NCBI RefSeq assembly: GCF_016862795.1
Contig: NZ_BONQ01000014.1
Location: 186,001 to 250,000, forward strand
Length of the DNA stretch: 64,000 nt
From: Dactylosporangium siamense
GTDB taxonomy: Bacteria > Actinomycetota > Actinomycetes > Mycobacteriales > Micromonosporaceae
Direction of reading: 5' to 3'
Part shown: piece after piece, positions 52,629 to 61,102 of the stretch
Position numbering within the stretch: position 1 is the first letter of the stretch
How the letters are laid out: each line of letters opens with the position of its first letter
Translations under genes and position numbers: made by a program
Notes under the pieces: model-generated
Database searches by the model: none
What the model was told of the DNA's origin: nothing
Seen by the model: only the letters and a program-made list of their open reading frames with translations

Positions 52629-52649
52629 GCGGTGATGCTGGTGCCCGGT

Positions 52650-53597
52650 TCACCGAAGATCAGTCGCATACCGGCCAATGTCATCAATCGGGCGCGCGAC
52701 GGTAGCGGCGCGCAGCCGCTGGGTGAGCGCGACGCACACCAGGACCGCGACCGCGGCGGCGATCGCGACCGGCGGGACTGACTCGTGCAGCAGCAGCGCC
52801 GACCAGGCGAGGGTCAGGACCGGCTGGGAGAGCTGGAGCTGCCCGATCTTCGCGACACCACCCCGGGCGAGGCCCCCGTACCAGGCGAAGAAGCCGAGGA
52901 ACATCGAGATCAAGGTCACGTAGGTGAAGCCGGTCCAGGCCGCCGCGGACGCGTGCGGCGGCCGGTGCGCGACGGAGACCACCGTCACCGCGACCGTCAC
53001 GGGCAGGGACAGGACCAGGGCCCAGCAGATGGTGCGGGCGCCGCCGAGGTCGCGGGCGAGCGCGCCGCCTTCGGCGTAGCCGAGGCCGCACAGGGCGACG
53101 GCGGCGAGCAGGAACAGGTCGGCGGGCCCGACGGACCCGTGCACCGCGCCGCTGGCGACGAGGAACACCAGGACCGCGGTGAGCCCGGCGCCACCGGCGA
53201 TCCAGAACGCCGGCGACGGTCGCTCGCCGCTGCGCAGGACGGCGAATCCGGCGGTGATGGCGGGCAGCAGCGCGATGACCACGGCACCGTGCGACGCGGT
53301 GCTCGTGACGAGGGCGAGGGACGTGAAGAGCGGGAAGCCGACGACCACGCCGAGCGCGACGACCGCGAGCCGCCGCCACTGCGCCGGCGTGGGGCGGGGC
53401 GCGCGGGTCACGGCGAGGTACGCCAGCGCGAGCAGACCGGCGCCGACGGCGCGGCCGAACGCGACGAACCAGGGGTCGAGGTCGCCGACGGCGACCCGGG
53501 TGGCCGGCAGCGACATGCTGAACGACAGGACCCCCAGCAGGCCCAGGACCACGCCTGTTATCGCCTTCGGCGCAGTAACGCTATTCTTCTCTCTCAT
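52650..53597 (-). CDS. EamA/DMT-family exporter
   Basis: 315 aa, ten transmembrane segments in two EamA halves; SMSLPATRVAVGDLDPWFVA and the loop TSTASHGAVVIALLPAITAG are typical. The ATG at 53597 shares bases with the start codon of the divergent MocR gene, and its -10 TATCGT lies within that gene. Probably a metabolite exporter regulated by MocR. Confidence 0.92.
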   Translation of the reverse strand: MREKNSVTAPKAITGVVLGLLGVLSFSMSLPATRVAVGDLDPWFVAFGRAVGAGLLALAYLAVTRAPRPTPAQWRRLAVVALGVVVGFPLFTSLALVTSTASHGAVVIALLPAITAGFAVLRSGERPSPAFWIAGGAGLTAVLVFLVASGAVHGSVGPADLFLLAAVALCGLGYAEGGALARDLGGARTICWALVLSLPVTVAVTVVSVAHRPPHASAAAWTGFTYVTLISMFLGFFAWYGGLARGGVAKIGQLQLSQPVLTLAWSALLLHESVPPVAIAAAVAVLVCVALTQRLRAATVARPIDDIGRYATDLR

Positions 53598-53628
53598 GAA
53601 TGACGATAACGCAGCGGCCCGCGTTATC
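53556..53628. promoter_or_regulatory. Interlocked divergent promoters inside opposing coding sequences
   Basis: Plus-strand -10 TATTCT (53582-53587) lies in the EamA gene, 8 nt before MocR ATG 53596. Minus-strand TTGGAT and TATCGT, 17 bp apart (about 53603-53630), lie in the MocR gene, 5 nt before EamA ATG 53597. ATAACGC-type half-sites occur four times (GTTATCGC 53557, GTAACGC 53575, GATAACGC 53605-53612, GCGTTATC 53621-53628); the last two are a perfect dyad. Confidence 0.7.
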
Positions 53629-54984
53629 CAAGATCTCCGGGCGGCGGCCAGCGTGGCGGCACCGGGATCGCGGCTGCCGACGGTCCGCGAGCTCAGCGCC
53701 CGCCATCAGGCCTCGCCGGTGACCGTGACCCGGGCGATCCGCACGCTGACCGCCGAGGGGGTCCTGGACGCGCAGCCCGGCCGCGGCACGTTCGTCCAGC
53801 GCCGGGCGCCCGCCGCCGGGCCGCAGGATCTCAGCTGGCAGTCGATCGCGCTCGGCGCCCGGCCGGCCGGCGAGGACGCGATGCAGGCGCTGCTCGCCGT
53901 CCCCCGGCCCGGCATGATCCCGCTGTCCAGCGGCTACCTCGAGCCGGACCTGCAGCCGGTCGCGGTGCTCGGCGCGGCGCTCGCCCGCGCCGCCCGCCAG
54001 CCCGCCTCGTGGGGGCGCGGGCCGGTCGAGGGGCGCGAGGACCTGCGGGCCTGGTTCGCCCGCACGGCCGGCGGTGCGCTGCGGGCCGAGGACATGACCG
54101 TCTGCCCCGGCGGGCAGTCGGCGCTGTCGACCGCGTTCCGGGCACTGTGCGCGCCCGGCGACCCGATCCTGGTGGAGGCACCGACCTATCTCGGCGCGCT
54201 CGCCGCCGCCCGCGCCGCCGGGCTCCGGGTCGTGCCGGTGCCCACCGACGCCGAGGGCGTGCGCCCGGACCTGCTGCGGGCCGCGTTCCAGCGCACCGGC
54301 GCCCGGCTGTTCTACTGCCAGCCACTGTATGCGAACCCGCACGGCGCGACCCTGTCCGCGGCCCGCCGGCCGGAGGTGATGGCGGCGGTCCGGGCCGCGG
54401 GCGCGTTCCTGCTGGAGGACGACTACGCCAGGGACCTGGCGATCGACGGCGATCCCCCGCGCCCCCTCGTCGCCGACGACCCGCACGGGCACGTGGTGTA
54501 TCTGCGCTCGCTCACGAAGTCCGCCGCGCCGGGGCTGCGGGTCGCGGCGATCGGGGCCCGTGGGGCGGCCGGGGCCCGGTTGCGCGCGGCGCGGGTCCTC
54601 GACGACTTCTTCGTCTCCGGCCCGTTGCAGCAGGCGGCCCTGGATCTGGTGACGTCGCCGGCCTGGCCCCGGCACCTGAAGTCGTTGCGGACCGCGTTGC
54701 GGGCCCGCCGCGAAGCGCTGGTGAAAGCGCTGGCGGTGGACGTACCGACGCTGCGGTTGGCTCTGGTTCCTGCGGGAGGGCTGCACGTGTGGGGTCGGCT
54801 GCCCGAGGGCGTCGACGACGTCGCCGTGACCAACGCGGCGGCGGCACTGCAGGTGGTGGTGTTTCCCGGCCGGCCGTGGTTCGCGGCGGAGCCCGACGGC
54901 GCGTATCTGCGGCTGACGTTCGCCGCCGCGGCGCCGGAGCAGTTGCGGGAGGGGGTCCGCAGATTGAAGGGGGCCGCCGGATGA
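53596..54984 (+). CDS. MocR-type GntR/aminotransferase-like transcriptional regulator
   Basis: 462 aa. N-terminal GntR winged helix (SRLPTVRELSARHQASPVTV, VLDAQPGRGTFVQRR, about residues 25-70), then a fold-type I aminotransferase domain with TVCPGGQSALSTAFRALCAP, DYARDLAI and the PLP lysine in YLRSLTKSAAPGLRVAAIG (about residue 309). MocR proteins sense amino-acid-derived or PLP-linked ligands. Likely controls the overlapping divergent exporter and itself. The stop lies inside a terminator stem. Confidence 0.93.
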   Translation: MNDDNAAARVIQDLRAAASVAAPGSRLPTVRELSARHQASPVTVTRAIRTLTAEGVLDAQPGRGTFVQRRAPAAGPQDLSWQSIALGARPAGEDAMQALLAVPRPGMIPLSSGYLEPDLQPVAVLGAALARAARQPASWGRGPVEGREDLRAWFARTAGGALRAEDMTVCPGGQSALSTAFRALCAPGDPILVEAPTYLGALAAARAAGLRVVPVPTDAEGVRPDLLRAAFQRTGARLFYCQPLYANPHGATLSAARRPEVMAAVRAAGAFLLEDDYARDLAIDGDPPRPLVADDPHGHVVYLRSLTKSAAPGLRVAAIGARGAAGARLRAARVLDDFFVSGPLQQAALDLVTSPAWPRHLKSLRTALRARREALVKALAVDVPTLRLALVPAGGLHVWGRLPEGVDDVAVTNAAAALQVVVFPGRPWFAAEPDGAYLRLTFAAAAPEQLREGVRRLKGAAG

Positions 54985-54997
54985 ACCGACGGCCCCC
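54969..54997. terminator. Bidirectional terminator overlapping the MocR stop codon
   Basis: GGGGGCCG-C-CGG (54969-54980) pairs with CCG-A-CGGCCCCC (54986-54997), loop ATGAA. The TGA is in the loop region. Serves the convergent MocR and glucanase genes. Confidence 0.8.
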
Positions 54998-55011
54998 CTC
55001 GTTGCACGGTG

Positions 55012-58000
55012 TTACGGGTTGATCGTGATGACGAGCAGGGTCGGGTTCAGGTTCCTGACGTCGATGAAGTTGTTCGACAGCGTCAGGTGGTTGAACGTGA
55101 CCGCGCCTCGCGCCGGGCCCTGGCCCGCCTCGGGGAGCTCGTTGGCCCAGATCGCGTAGCCGGACTTCGCGTCGTATGCGTCACCGGAGCGCTGGGCGCC
55201 GGAGATGCTCACGTTCGTGAAGATGGTGTCCGTGATCGGGTTCTGCGGGGAGCTGCCGACATAGTTCGTCTGGAACATGATGCCGGAGTAGGTCGGGTCG
55301 ATGATGTCCACGTCGTTGACCCGGATGCCCTGGAACACCTTGGATGCCGAGAACACCCAGATCGCGCCGAACACCTGGTTGCCCCAGAAGTGGCCACCGG
55401 AACGGACGACCGAGATGTTCGAGAACTGGGTGGGCGGGCTGGCCCCGAAACCGTTCATCGGGTAACCGAAGTCGAGCGAGCTGATGGTGATGCCGCTGTA
55501 GACCAGGGTGTCGGCGATGTAGATGTTCCGGAACGTGTTCGCGTAGCCGCCGTAGACCGCGAGCCCGGCGGCACGCCAGGTCAGGGTCGTGGACAGGTTC
55601 TCGTAGACGTTGTCCTTCTCGTCGGAGCCGCCGGCGTCGATCGCCGAGAACAGCGCGAAGCTGTCGTCACCGGTCGAGCGCGCGTCGTTGTTGGTCACCA
55701 GGTTGTTGGTGCTGCCGTTGGTCATGTTGATGCCGTCGGCGAAGGTGTCCCGGATCCGCGAGTTCTTGATCGTCATGAAGTCCGTGTTGGCACCCCAGTA
55801 CATGCAGACCATGTGCTCGGTCCAGATGTTGTCGATCGTGATGTTGGCGACGTTGGCGAAGTCGAAGACCTTGCCGGGTCCGTCGTTGCGGATGATGTAG
55901 TTACCGAAGTAGGCGAAGCCGGAGAACGTGGAGCCGCCGGCGGCCGCCTCGGCCCGGAAGCCGACGTCGGTGTTGTCCTGCGTGGACGGTGCGTAGAACC
56001 GGGTGAACCACGGGCCGGCGCCGATGACCTTGATCGCCTTGCCGTAGACCTGGAACTTGCTGGCCGTCTGGTAGTCACCGGTCGGCAGGTAGACACCGAG
56101 GGCGGTGCTGCTCTGCCGGGCCTGGTCCAGGGCGTTCTGCACGTCCTGGTGGGTGAAGCCGGCCGGGACGATGTACTTCGTCGGGTCCGGGTTCGGGATG
56201 ACCGTGGCCTGCTCGAGGTTGATGAAGTCGACCGCGATCGGACCGGTGTTGGCGGCGTCCTTCTGCAGCTTGATCGTGGCGCCCGCCGCGACCGTGGTGC
56301 CGAGGAGCACGTTGGCCTCGTCGTAGATGTGGCGCGGGCCGGTGCCGGAGTTCTGCGGCGCCGTCTCGTTGCCGTACAGCCACGCGTACTTCGACGTCAG
56401 CGGGATGTTCTTGAGCAGCGTGCCGTTGACGTAGATGTTGAGCGTGGTGGTGGTGTTGTCCGGGATCGAGAACCGCACGACGAGCGTGTTGGTCTGCGCC
56501 TTGGTGGTCCACTGGACGTAGTTGCCGGTGCTGTTCAGGTTGACGGCCTTGCGGCCGGAGGCCTCACCGGCGATGTCGCCGACGGTGCGGTTCGGGCCGA
56601 CGACCTGCGCGCCGCCGCCGACAGTGCCGTCCTCGGCCTCGTACATGTCGTAGGGCATGTTCGCGCCGCGGCCGACGAAGAACGACGTCGTGCTCGTGTT
56701 GTTCGCCTGCTTGACCGACAGCTCGTTGGTGTCCGCGGCGATCACCGTGGTCACCGTGTACTTGCCGTTGGCCGCCGTCCAGGTGCCCAGGTTGACCGGG
56801 GCGCTGGTGGCGCCGGCGTTGATCACGCCGGTGTAGGAGCCGGTCAGCGTCTTGACGGTCGCGCCGCTGGTGGCGTCCTTCAGGGTCACCGTGATGCCGT
56901 GCGCGCCGCCGGCCGAGGCCTGCGTGCCCTGGTTCTTGATGGCGACGGTGAAGGTGACGGTGTTGCCGGCCGACGGGTTGCTCGGCGACCAGCCCGACGG
57001 CGAGGCGATCAGGTCGGACGTCTGCACCGGCGCGACGGTGAACGCGGAGCCGGTGAAGGTGTTGTTCGCGTCGTCCTGCTCGACGACCGTGTTGCTCTCG
57101 TCGACCTTCGCGATCGGCGTGTAGGAGCCCGCGTCGCGGGCGCCGATGCTGGCGGTCACGTTGGCGGTCGCGCCGGCGGCGAGCGCGCCGACGTTGGCCG
57201 TGCCGACGAGCGTGGTGCCGAAGTAGAACTTGACGTTCGTCGCCGCCGAACCCGCGGTGCCCTGGTTCTTCACCACGGCGGTGAGGCTGAGCGCGTCGGT
57301 CTCGATCGGGTTGGCCGGCGAGCTGGAGATGCCGGTGACGACGAGGTCCGGGTTCGGCGCCGCGACGCCGAAGACCTGGAACTCGGCGATCTGGCCGGAC
57401 GGTGCGCCGGTGTTGGAGTTGATCTTCAGCTGGACGTCCGCGACGCGGGCGGTCAGCGTGATGTCCACGCTGTTGCCGGTGGCCGGGTCGAAGCGGTAGT
57501 CCCGGGCCGGCACCAGGCTGGTGAGGCCGGACGCGCTCTGCTCACGGCCGAGGACCTCGATGTTCTGGGTCCGGGCCCCCCACGCGGTGCTGGGGTCGAG
57601 CTTCAGCGTGATCTTGCTGATGTCGGCGTTCGCACCCAGGTTGGAGGTCAGGGTGGCCGGGAAGCCGCCCGCACCCTCCCAGTAGGTGGTGACGCTGTTG
57701 TCCACGGCGTTGGCCGGGATGAACGTGAAGATCGAGCCGTTGGCCGTGACCGGCTTGTTCACCGAGAGGTTGGTGCCGGCCGGCGGGTTGCCGGTGCCGG
57801 TGCGGGTGACGGTGTTGCTCGCCGCAGAGTTGTTGCCGGCCGCGTCGACCGCCTTCACCTGGTAGGCCACCGTCGCCGTGTCGGGCTGGTTGTCGGTGTA
57901 CGTCAGCAGCGTGCCGGCCACGTTCGCCCGGTAGGAGCCGTTGGCGTAGATGTCGTAGCGGGCGATGCTGCCGCTGTTGTCGGTCGACGCGGACCAGGTC

Positions 58001-59292
58001 AGCTTGATCTGGCCGCTGGCCGGCTGGGTGTAGGCCAGGTTCGACGGGGCGGTCGGCGCCTGCGTGTCCGGCGTGGTGCCGGTGCGGGTGACCGTGTTGC
58101 TGCTCGGCGACTGGTTGCCGGCCGCGTCGCGGGCCTTCACGAAGTACTGCACCGTGGCCGTGTCCGGCTGCGCGTCGGTGTAGGTCAGGATGTTGCCCGC
58201 GACGCTGGTGCGCAGCACGCCGTTGGCGTAGACGTCGTAGCCCGCGATCGAGCCGCTGTTGTCCGTGGAGGCGTTCCAGGTCAGCTTGATCTGGCCGCTG
58301 GCCGGCTGGGTCAGCGCGAGGCTCCCGGGCGCGGTCGGCGCCTGGGTGTCACCGGTCGACGGGCCGTAGACCTCGAGCTCGGACAGCTGCGCGGCGGTCC
58401 AGCCCGTGTTGGCCGAGATGCTCACCCGGATGTAGCGGGTGGTCAGCTGGGTGAACGGGATGGTCACCGTGTTGCCGGTGCCCTGGTTGAACTCGTACTG
58501 CGCGGAGCCCAGGATGTTGGTGAACGAGCTGCCGGTGGTGCTGCCCTGCAGGGTCAGCGTCTGGCTGCGGGTGCCCCAGTTGGTGGGCAGCTTCAGCACG
58601 ACGGAGCTGACCGGCACGGCCGAGCCGAGGTCGACCTGCACCCACTGCGGCAGCGCGCCGCTGCTCTCCCAGTAGGAGGCCTGGTTGCCGTCGCCGGCGT
58701 TCGCGGCCGTGTAGGCGGCGTTGGTGCTGCTGGAGGAGAACGTCTTGCCGGCGGCCAGGTTGGTGCTCGACGACGCGACGCCGTAGATCTCGAACTCGGA
58801 GATCTGCGCGGCGGGCCAGCCGGTGTTGGCGGTGAAGTTCAGCCGCACGTACCGGGTGTTGGCCGCGGTGAAGTTGATGGTGACGGTGTTCTGCTGGGCC
58901 GGGTTGAAGCTGTACCCGAGCGACCCGGCGATCGTGCTGAACGAGCTGCCGTCCGTGCTCCCCGTCACCGACAGGGTCTGCTGCCGCGTCGCCCAGGCGG
59001 TGTCGTTGGGCAGCTTCAGCTTGACCTGGTCGATGTTCTTGGCGCTGCCCAGGTCGATCTGTGCCCACTGCGGGAAGGCGTTGTTGGCGCTCTCCCAGTA
59101 GGTGGCCTGGTTGCCGTCGTTGATGTTGCCGATGCCGTTGGCGCCGTTGGTGCTGCTCGACGTGGCGGGTCGGCCGCTGGCGAGGTTGGGTCCACCGGCG
59201 GCTTCCGCCGGCAGAATCTGAGCCGTAACCGCGACCAGGGCTGCCACGGCGAACGCCGAGAGCACCCTTCGCGTCACGTGCCTCTTACTCAT
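55012..59292 (-). CDS. Secreted GH87-type alpha-1,3-glucanase/mycodextranase candidate with multiple carbohydrate-binding domains
   Basis: 1426 aa from ATG 59292 (AAAGGA upstream). Signal peptide to about 32 (LPAEAA). Domains: discoidin-type CBMs (about 34-175, 176-310), two FN3 modules (about 315-405, 410-500), a third discoidin domain (505-650), two CARDB modules (about 655-855), a CBM6/35/malectin-like domain beginning YDMYEAEDGTVGGG (about 880-1040) and a right-handed beta-helix catalytic region (about 1045-1426). DGIN (Asp1186) and STGDDSF (Asp1209, Asp1210) match the three-Asp arrangement of GH87. Such enzymes cut alpha-1,3-glucan of fungal walls or dental biofilm. Probably regulated by the divergent ROK gene. 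Confidence 0.85.
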   Translation of the reverse strand: MSKRHVTRRVLSAFAVAALVAVTAQILPAEAAGGPNLASGRPATSSSTNGANGIGNINDGNQATYWESANNAFPQWAQIDLGSAKNIDQVKLKLPNDTAWATRQQTLSVTGSTDGSSFSTIAGSLGYSFNPAQQNTVTINFTAANTRYVRLNFTANTGWPAAQISEFEIYGVASSSTNLAAGKTFSSSSTNAAYTAANAGDGNQASYWESSGALPQWVQVDLGSAVPVSSVVLKLPTNWGTRSQTLTLQGSTTGSSFTNILGSAQYEFNQGTGNTVTIPFTQLTTRYIRVSISANTGWTAAQLSELEVYGPSTGDTQAPTAPGSLALTQPASGQIKLTWNASTDNSGSIAGYDVYANGVLRTSVAGNILTYTDAQPDTATVQYFVKARDAAGNQSPSSNTVTRTGTTPDTQAPTAPSNLAYTQPASGQIKLTWSASTDNSGSIARYDIYANGSYRANVAGTLLTYTDNQPDTATVAYQVKAVDAAGNNSAASNTVTRTGTGNPPAGTNLSVNKPVTANGSIFTFIPANAVDNSVTTYWEGAGGFPATLTSNLGANADISKITLKLDPSTAWGARTQNIEVLGREQSASGLTSLVPARDYRFDPATGNSVDITLTARVADVQLKINSNTGAPSGQIAEFQVFGVAAPNPDLVVTGISSSPANPIETDALSLTAVVKNQGTAGSAATNVKFYFGTTLVGTANVGALAAGATANVTASIGARDAGSYTPIAKVDESNTVVEQDDANNTFTGSAFTVAPVQTSDLIASPSGWSPSNPSAGNTVTFTVAIKNQGTQASAGGAHGITVTLKDATSGATVKTLTGSYTGVINAGATSAPVNLGTWTAANGKYTVTTVIAADTNELSVKQANNTSTTSFFVGRGANMPYDMYEAEDGTVGGGAQVVGPNRTVGDIAGEASGRKAVNLNSTGNYVQWTTKAQTNTLVVRFSIPDNTTTTLNIYVNGTLLKNIPLTSKYAWLYGNETAPQNSGTGPRHIYDEANVLLGTTVAAGATIKLQKDAANTGPIAVDFINLEQATVIPNPDPTKYIVPAGFTHQDVQNALDQARQSSTALGVYLPTGDYQTASKFQVYGKAIKVIGAGPWFTRFYAPSTQDNTDVGFRAEAAAGGSTFSGFAYFGNYIIRNDGPGKVFDFANVANITIDNIWTEHMVCMYWGANTDFMTIKNSRIRDTFADGINMTNGSTNNLVTNNDARSTGDDSFALFSAIDAGGSDEKDNVYENLSTTLTWRAAGLAVYGGYANTFRNIYIADTLVYSGITISSLDFGYPMNGFGASPPTQFSNISVVRSGGHFWGNQVFGAIWVFSASKVFQGIRVNDVDIIDPTYSGIMFQTNYVGSSPQNPITDTIFTNVSISGAQRSGDAYDAKSGYAIWANELPEAGQGPARGAVTFNHLTLSNNFIDVRNLNPTLLVITINP

Positions 59293-59633
59293 GGCGATCC
59301 TTTTGTTCAGTGACGTTCCAGGGACGGGGTGTGCGGTGCGGGAGTTGGCGGCTCCGCGAGGGACCGCGGGGTTGGCGGTCGGGATCCCTCGTGCAGTGGT
59401 GGTGCGGTGTGGCACGCGTGACCCGTTGGCGGTGAGGTCACGGCGTGAGTTGCGGAGAGTGGCGAGAGTCTGCCGTCAGCTTGTTGGAATCTTGCATAGC
59501 GTTGGCCCAAATGTTGCAGACTTGCTACCGAGAAGTCAACGGTTGTCACTGGAATCGGCAGCGAGGGGTTCTGTGGCATCGCGTGGGGTTCTTGCGTTGG
59601 ATCGTGGGCACCTCGACACGGGTGTTGAAATGA

Positions 59634-59648
59634 GTTTCGAAACGTTCT
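59634..59648. promoter_or_regulatory. GTTTCGAAAC palindrome overlapping a GAAACGTT half-operator
   Basis: GTTTCGAAAC (59634-59643) is a perfect palindrome; GAAACGTTCT (59639-59648) overlaps it and resembles the GAAACGTTTC operators of actinobacterial sugar regulators (8 of 10 bases). A plausible control site for the glucanase or the ROK gene. Confidence 0.45.
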
Positions 59649-59744
59649 GGATTCGTTGCCCGGGGGGCTGGTGTTGCTGGGATGTTTCGTGGTTGATTCG
59701 TCGGACTGACAGACGAATGGGCTGCGTCGATAGTGCCCGGCCCG

Positions 59745-59816
59745 CGCGGGCCACCCGGCCTTCGCGGGCCACCCGGCCTTCGCGGGCCACTCGACCTTCG
59801 CAGGCCACTCGATTGG
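59745..59816 (+). repeat. Four 18-bp tandem repeats just upstream of the ROK gene
   Basis: CGCGGGCCACCCGGCCTT at 59745-59762 and 59763-59780 exactly, 59781-59798 with two changes, and 59799-59816 diverged. The array ends 8 bp before ATG 59825, so it lies in the 5' leader and could form structure that limits translation. Confidence 0.8.
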
Positions 59817-59824
59817 AGTCTCCG

Positions 59825-61102
59825 ATGGTGAGCAAGGAGAGGGCCGGCGCCGGTTCCGTCGACGAGCCCACGGACCAGCTCGCCCTGCGCCGGGCCAACC
59901 TGAGCCGGACCCTGCGGCACATCCGCACCAACGGGCCCCGCTCCCGGGCCGCGATCGCCGCCGCGACCGGCCTGCACAAGGCGACGGTGTCGAGCCTCGT
60001 CGACGAGCTGCTCAGCCGGCGCCTGGTCCGCGAGATCGGCACCGAGCACTCCGGCGCGGCCGGGCGTCCCGGCCGCGGCATCGCGCTGTCGCCCGACGTC
60101 GGCGCGGTCGGCATCGAGATCAACGTCGACTACCTCGCCGTGCACGGCAGCGACCTCACCGGCCGCACGGTCATCGAGAAGCGGGTCAGCTTCGACGCCA
60201 AGGGCCGCGACGTCGAGCGCTGCCTCGACGACCTCACCCAGGCCGCCCAGCGGACCCTCGCCGAGCTGGTCCGCCGCGGCGTGACCCCGGTCGGGCTGAC
60301 CGTCGCCGTGCCGGGCCTCGTCGACGTGGCCCGCGGCGTGGTCGTGCTCGCCCCCAACCTCGGCTGGCGCGACGTGCCCGTCGCCACCCGGCTCGCCCAC
60401 GGCCTCGACCCCGACCTGTGGATCGGCGTGGACAACGACGCCAACCTGGCCGCCCTGGCCGAGTACACCTGGGGCGTCGCCGCCGGCACCGACGACCTCG
60501 TCTACCTGACCGGCGAGGTCGGCGTGGGCGGCGGGGTGATCGTCAACGGCCGCCTCCTGCGCGGCGCCGACGGCTTCTCCGGCGAGGTCGGGCACCTGCC
60601 GCTCGACCCGGGCGGCGACCTCTGCGGCTGCGGCCGGATCGGCTGCTGGGAGACCAAGGTCGGCCTCGCGGAGCTGGTCCGCCGGGCCACCCCGGACGCC
60701 GCCTACGGCCTGGAGCAGGGCCCGATCCCGGACCCCGAGGAGCGGGTCGCGGAGGTGCTGCGCCGGCTCGGCCGCGGTGACAAGGCGGTGGCCGCGGCGG
60801 TCGCCGAGGTCGGCCGCTGGCTCGGCCACGGCGGCGCGATCCTGGTCAACCTGTTCAACCCGCGGGTGATCGTGCTCGGCGGCTACTTCGCCGAGCTCGC
60901 CGACCACCTGATCCCCTCGGCGCAGGCCAACCTGGCCCGCCTGGCGGTCGCCAGCACCGCCGCCCGCTGCCACTTCGTCGCGTCGCACCTCGGCTTCACC
61001 GCTGCCGCCCGCGGCGGCGCCGGCGTCGTGGTCGAGCGCATGATCGAGGATCCGACCGCGGTGTCCCTCGCGCCCGCGCCTACGCTGGCGGCCGCACGCT
61101 GA
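59825..61102 (+). CDS. ROK-family transcriptional regulator/sugar kinase-like
   Basis: 425 aa. Winged helix: GPRSRAAIAAATGLHKATVS (about residues 38-57); ROK domain with WIGVDNDANLAALAEYTWGV and the sugar-pocket/zinc region GEVGHLPLDPGGDLCGCGRI then GCWETKV (CxCGxxGCWE, about 260-280). Typical of XylR/NagC-like repressors responding to sugars. Divergent from the glucanase gene, so it may sense a released glucan oligomer. ATG 59825 was preferred over upstream codons that read through the 18-bp repeats. The 3' end overlaps the convergent P450 gene by 23 bp. Confidence 0.92.
   Translation: MVSKERAGAGSVDEPTDQLALRRANLSRTLRHIRTNGPRSRAAIAAATGLHKATVSSLVDELLSRRLVREIGTEHSGAAGRPGRGIALSPDVGAVGIEINVDYLAVHGSDLTGRTVIEKRVSFDAKGRDVERCLDDLTQAAQRTLAELVRRGVTPVGLTVAVPGLVDVARGVVVLAPNLGWRDVPVATRLAHGLDPDLWIGVDNDANLAALAEYTWGVAAGTDDLVYLTGEVGVGGGVIVNGRLLRGADGFSGEVGHLPLDPGGDLCGCGRIGCWETKVGLAELVRRATPDAAYGLEQGPIPDPEERVAEVLRRLGRGDKAVAAAVAEVGRWLGHGGAILVNLFNPRVIVLGGYFAELADHLIPSAQANLARLAVASTAARCHFVASHLGFTAAARGGAGVVVERMIEDPTAVSLAPAPTLAAAR

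Larger units (their letters stand above)
59293..59824. other. Regulatory intergenic region between glucanase and ROK genes
   Basis: No supported gene in 532 bases. It carries palindromes and an 18-bp tandem repeat listed separately and, around 59480-59540, a clearly lower-GC patch with several TTGC/GCAA motifs that probably contains the glucanase promoter. A frame running through it into the ROK gene has poor codon bias. Confidence 0.5.

Noticed and set aside
55009-59313. A 1434-codon plus-strand frame antisense to the glucanase gene
   Set aside because: Composition is dominated by Val, Gly, Arg and Asp, with no motif; the minus-strand frame has a signal peptide and multiple recognisable domains.
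59745-59816. The 18-bp array as a CRISPR
   Set aside because: Units are directly adjacent without spacers and too short; simple tandem duplication.
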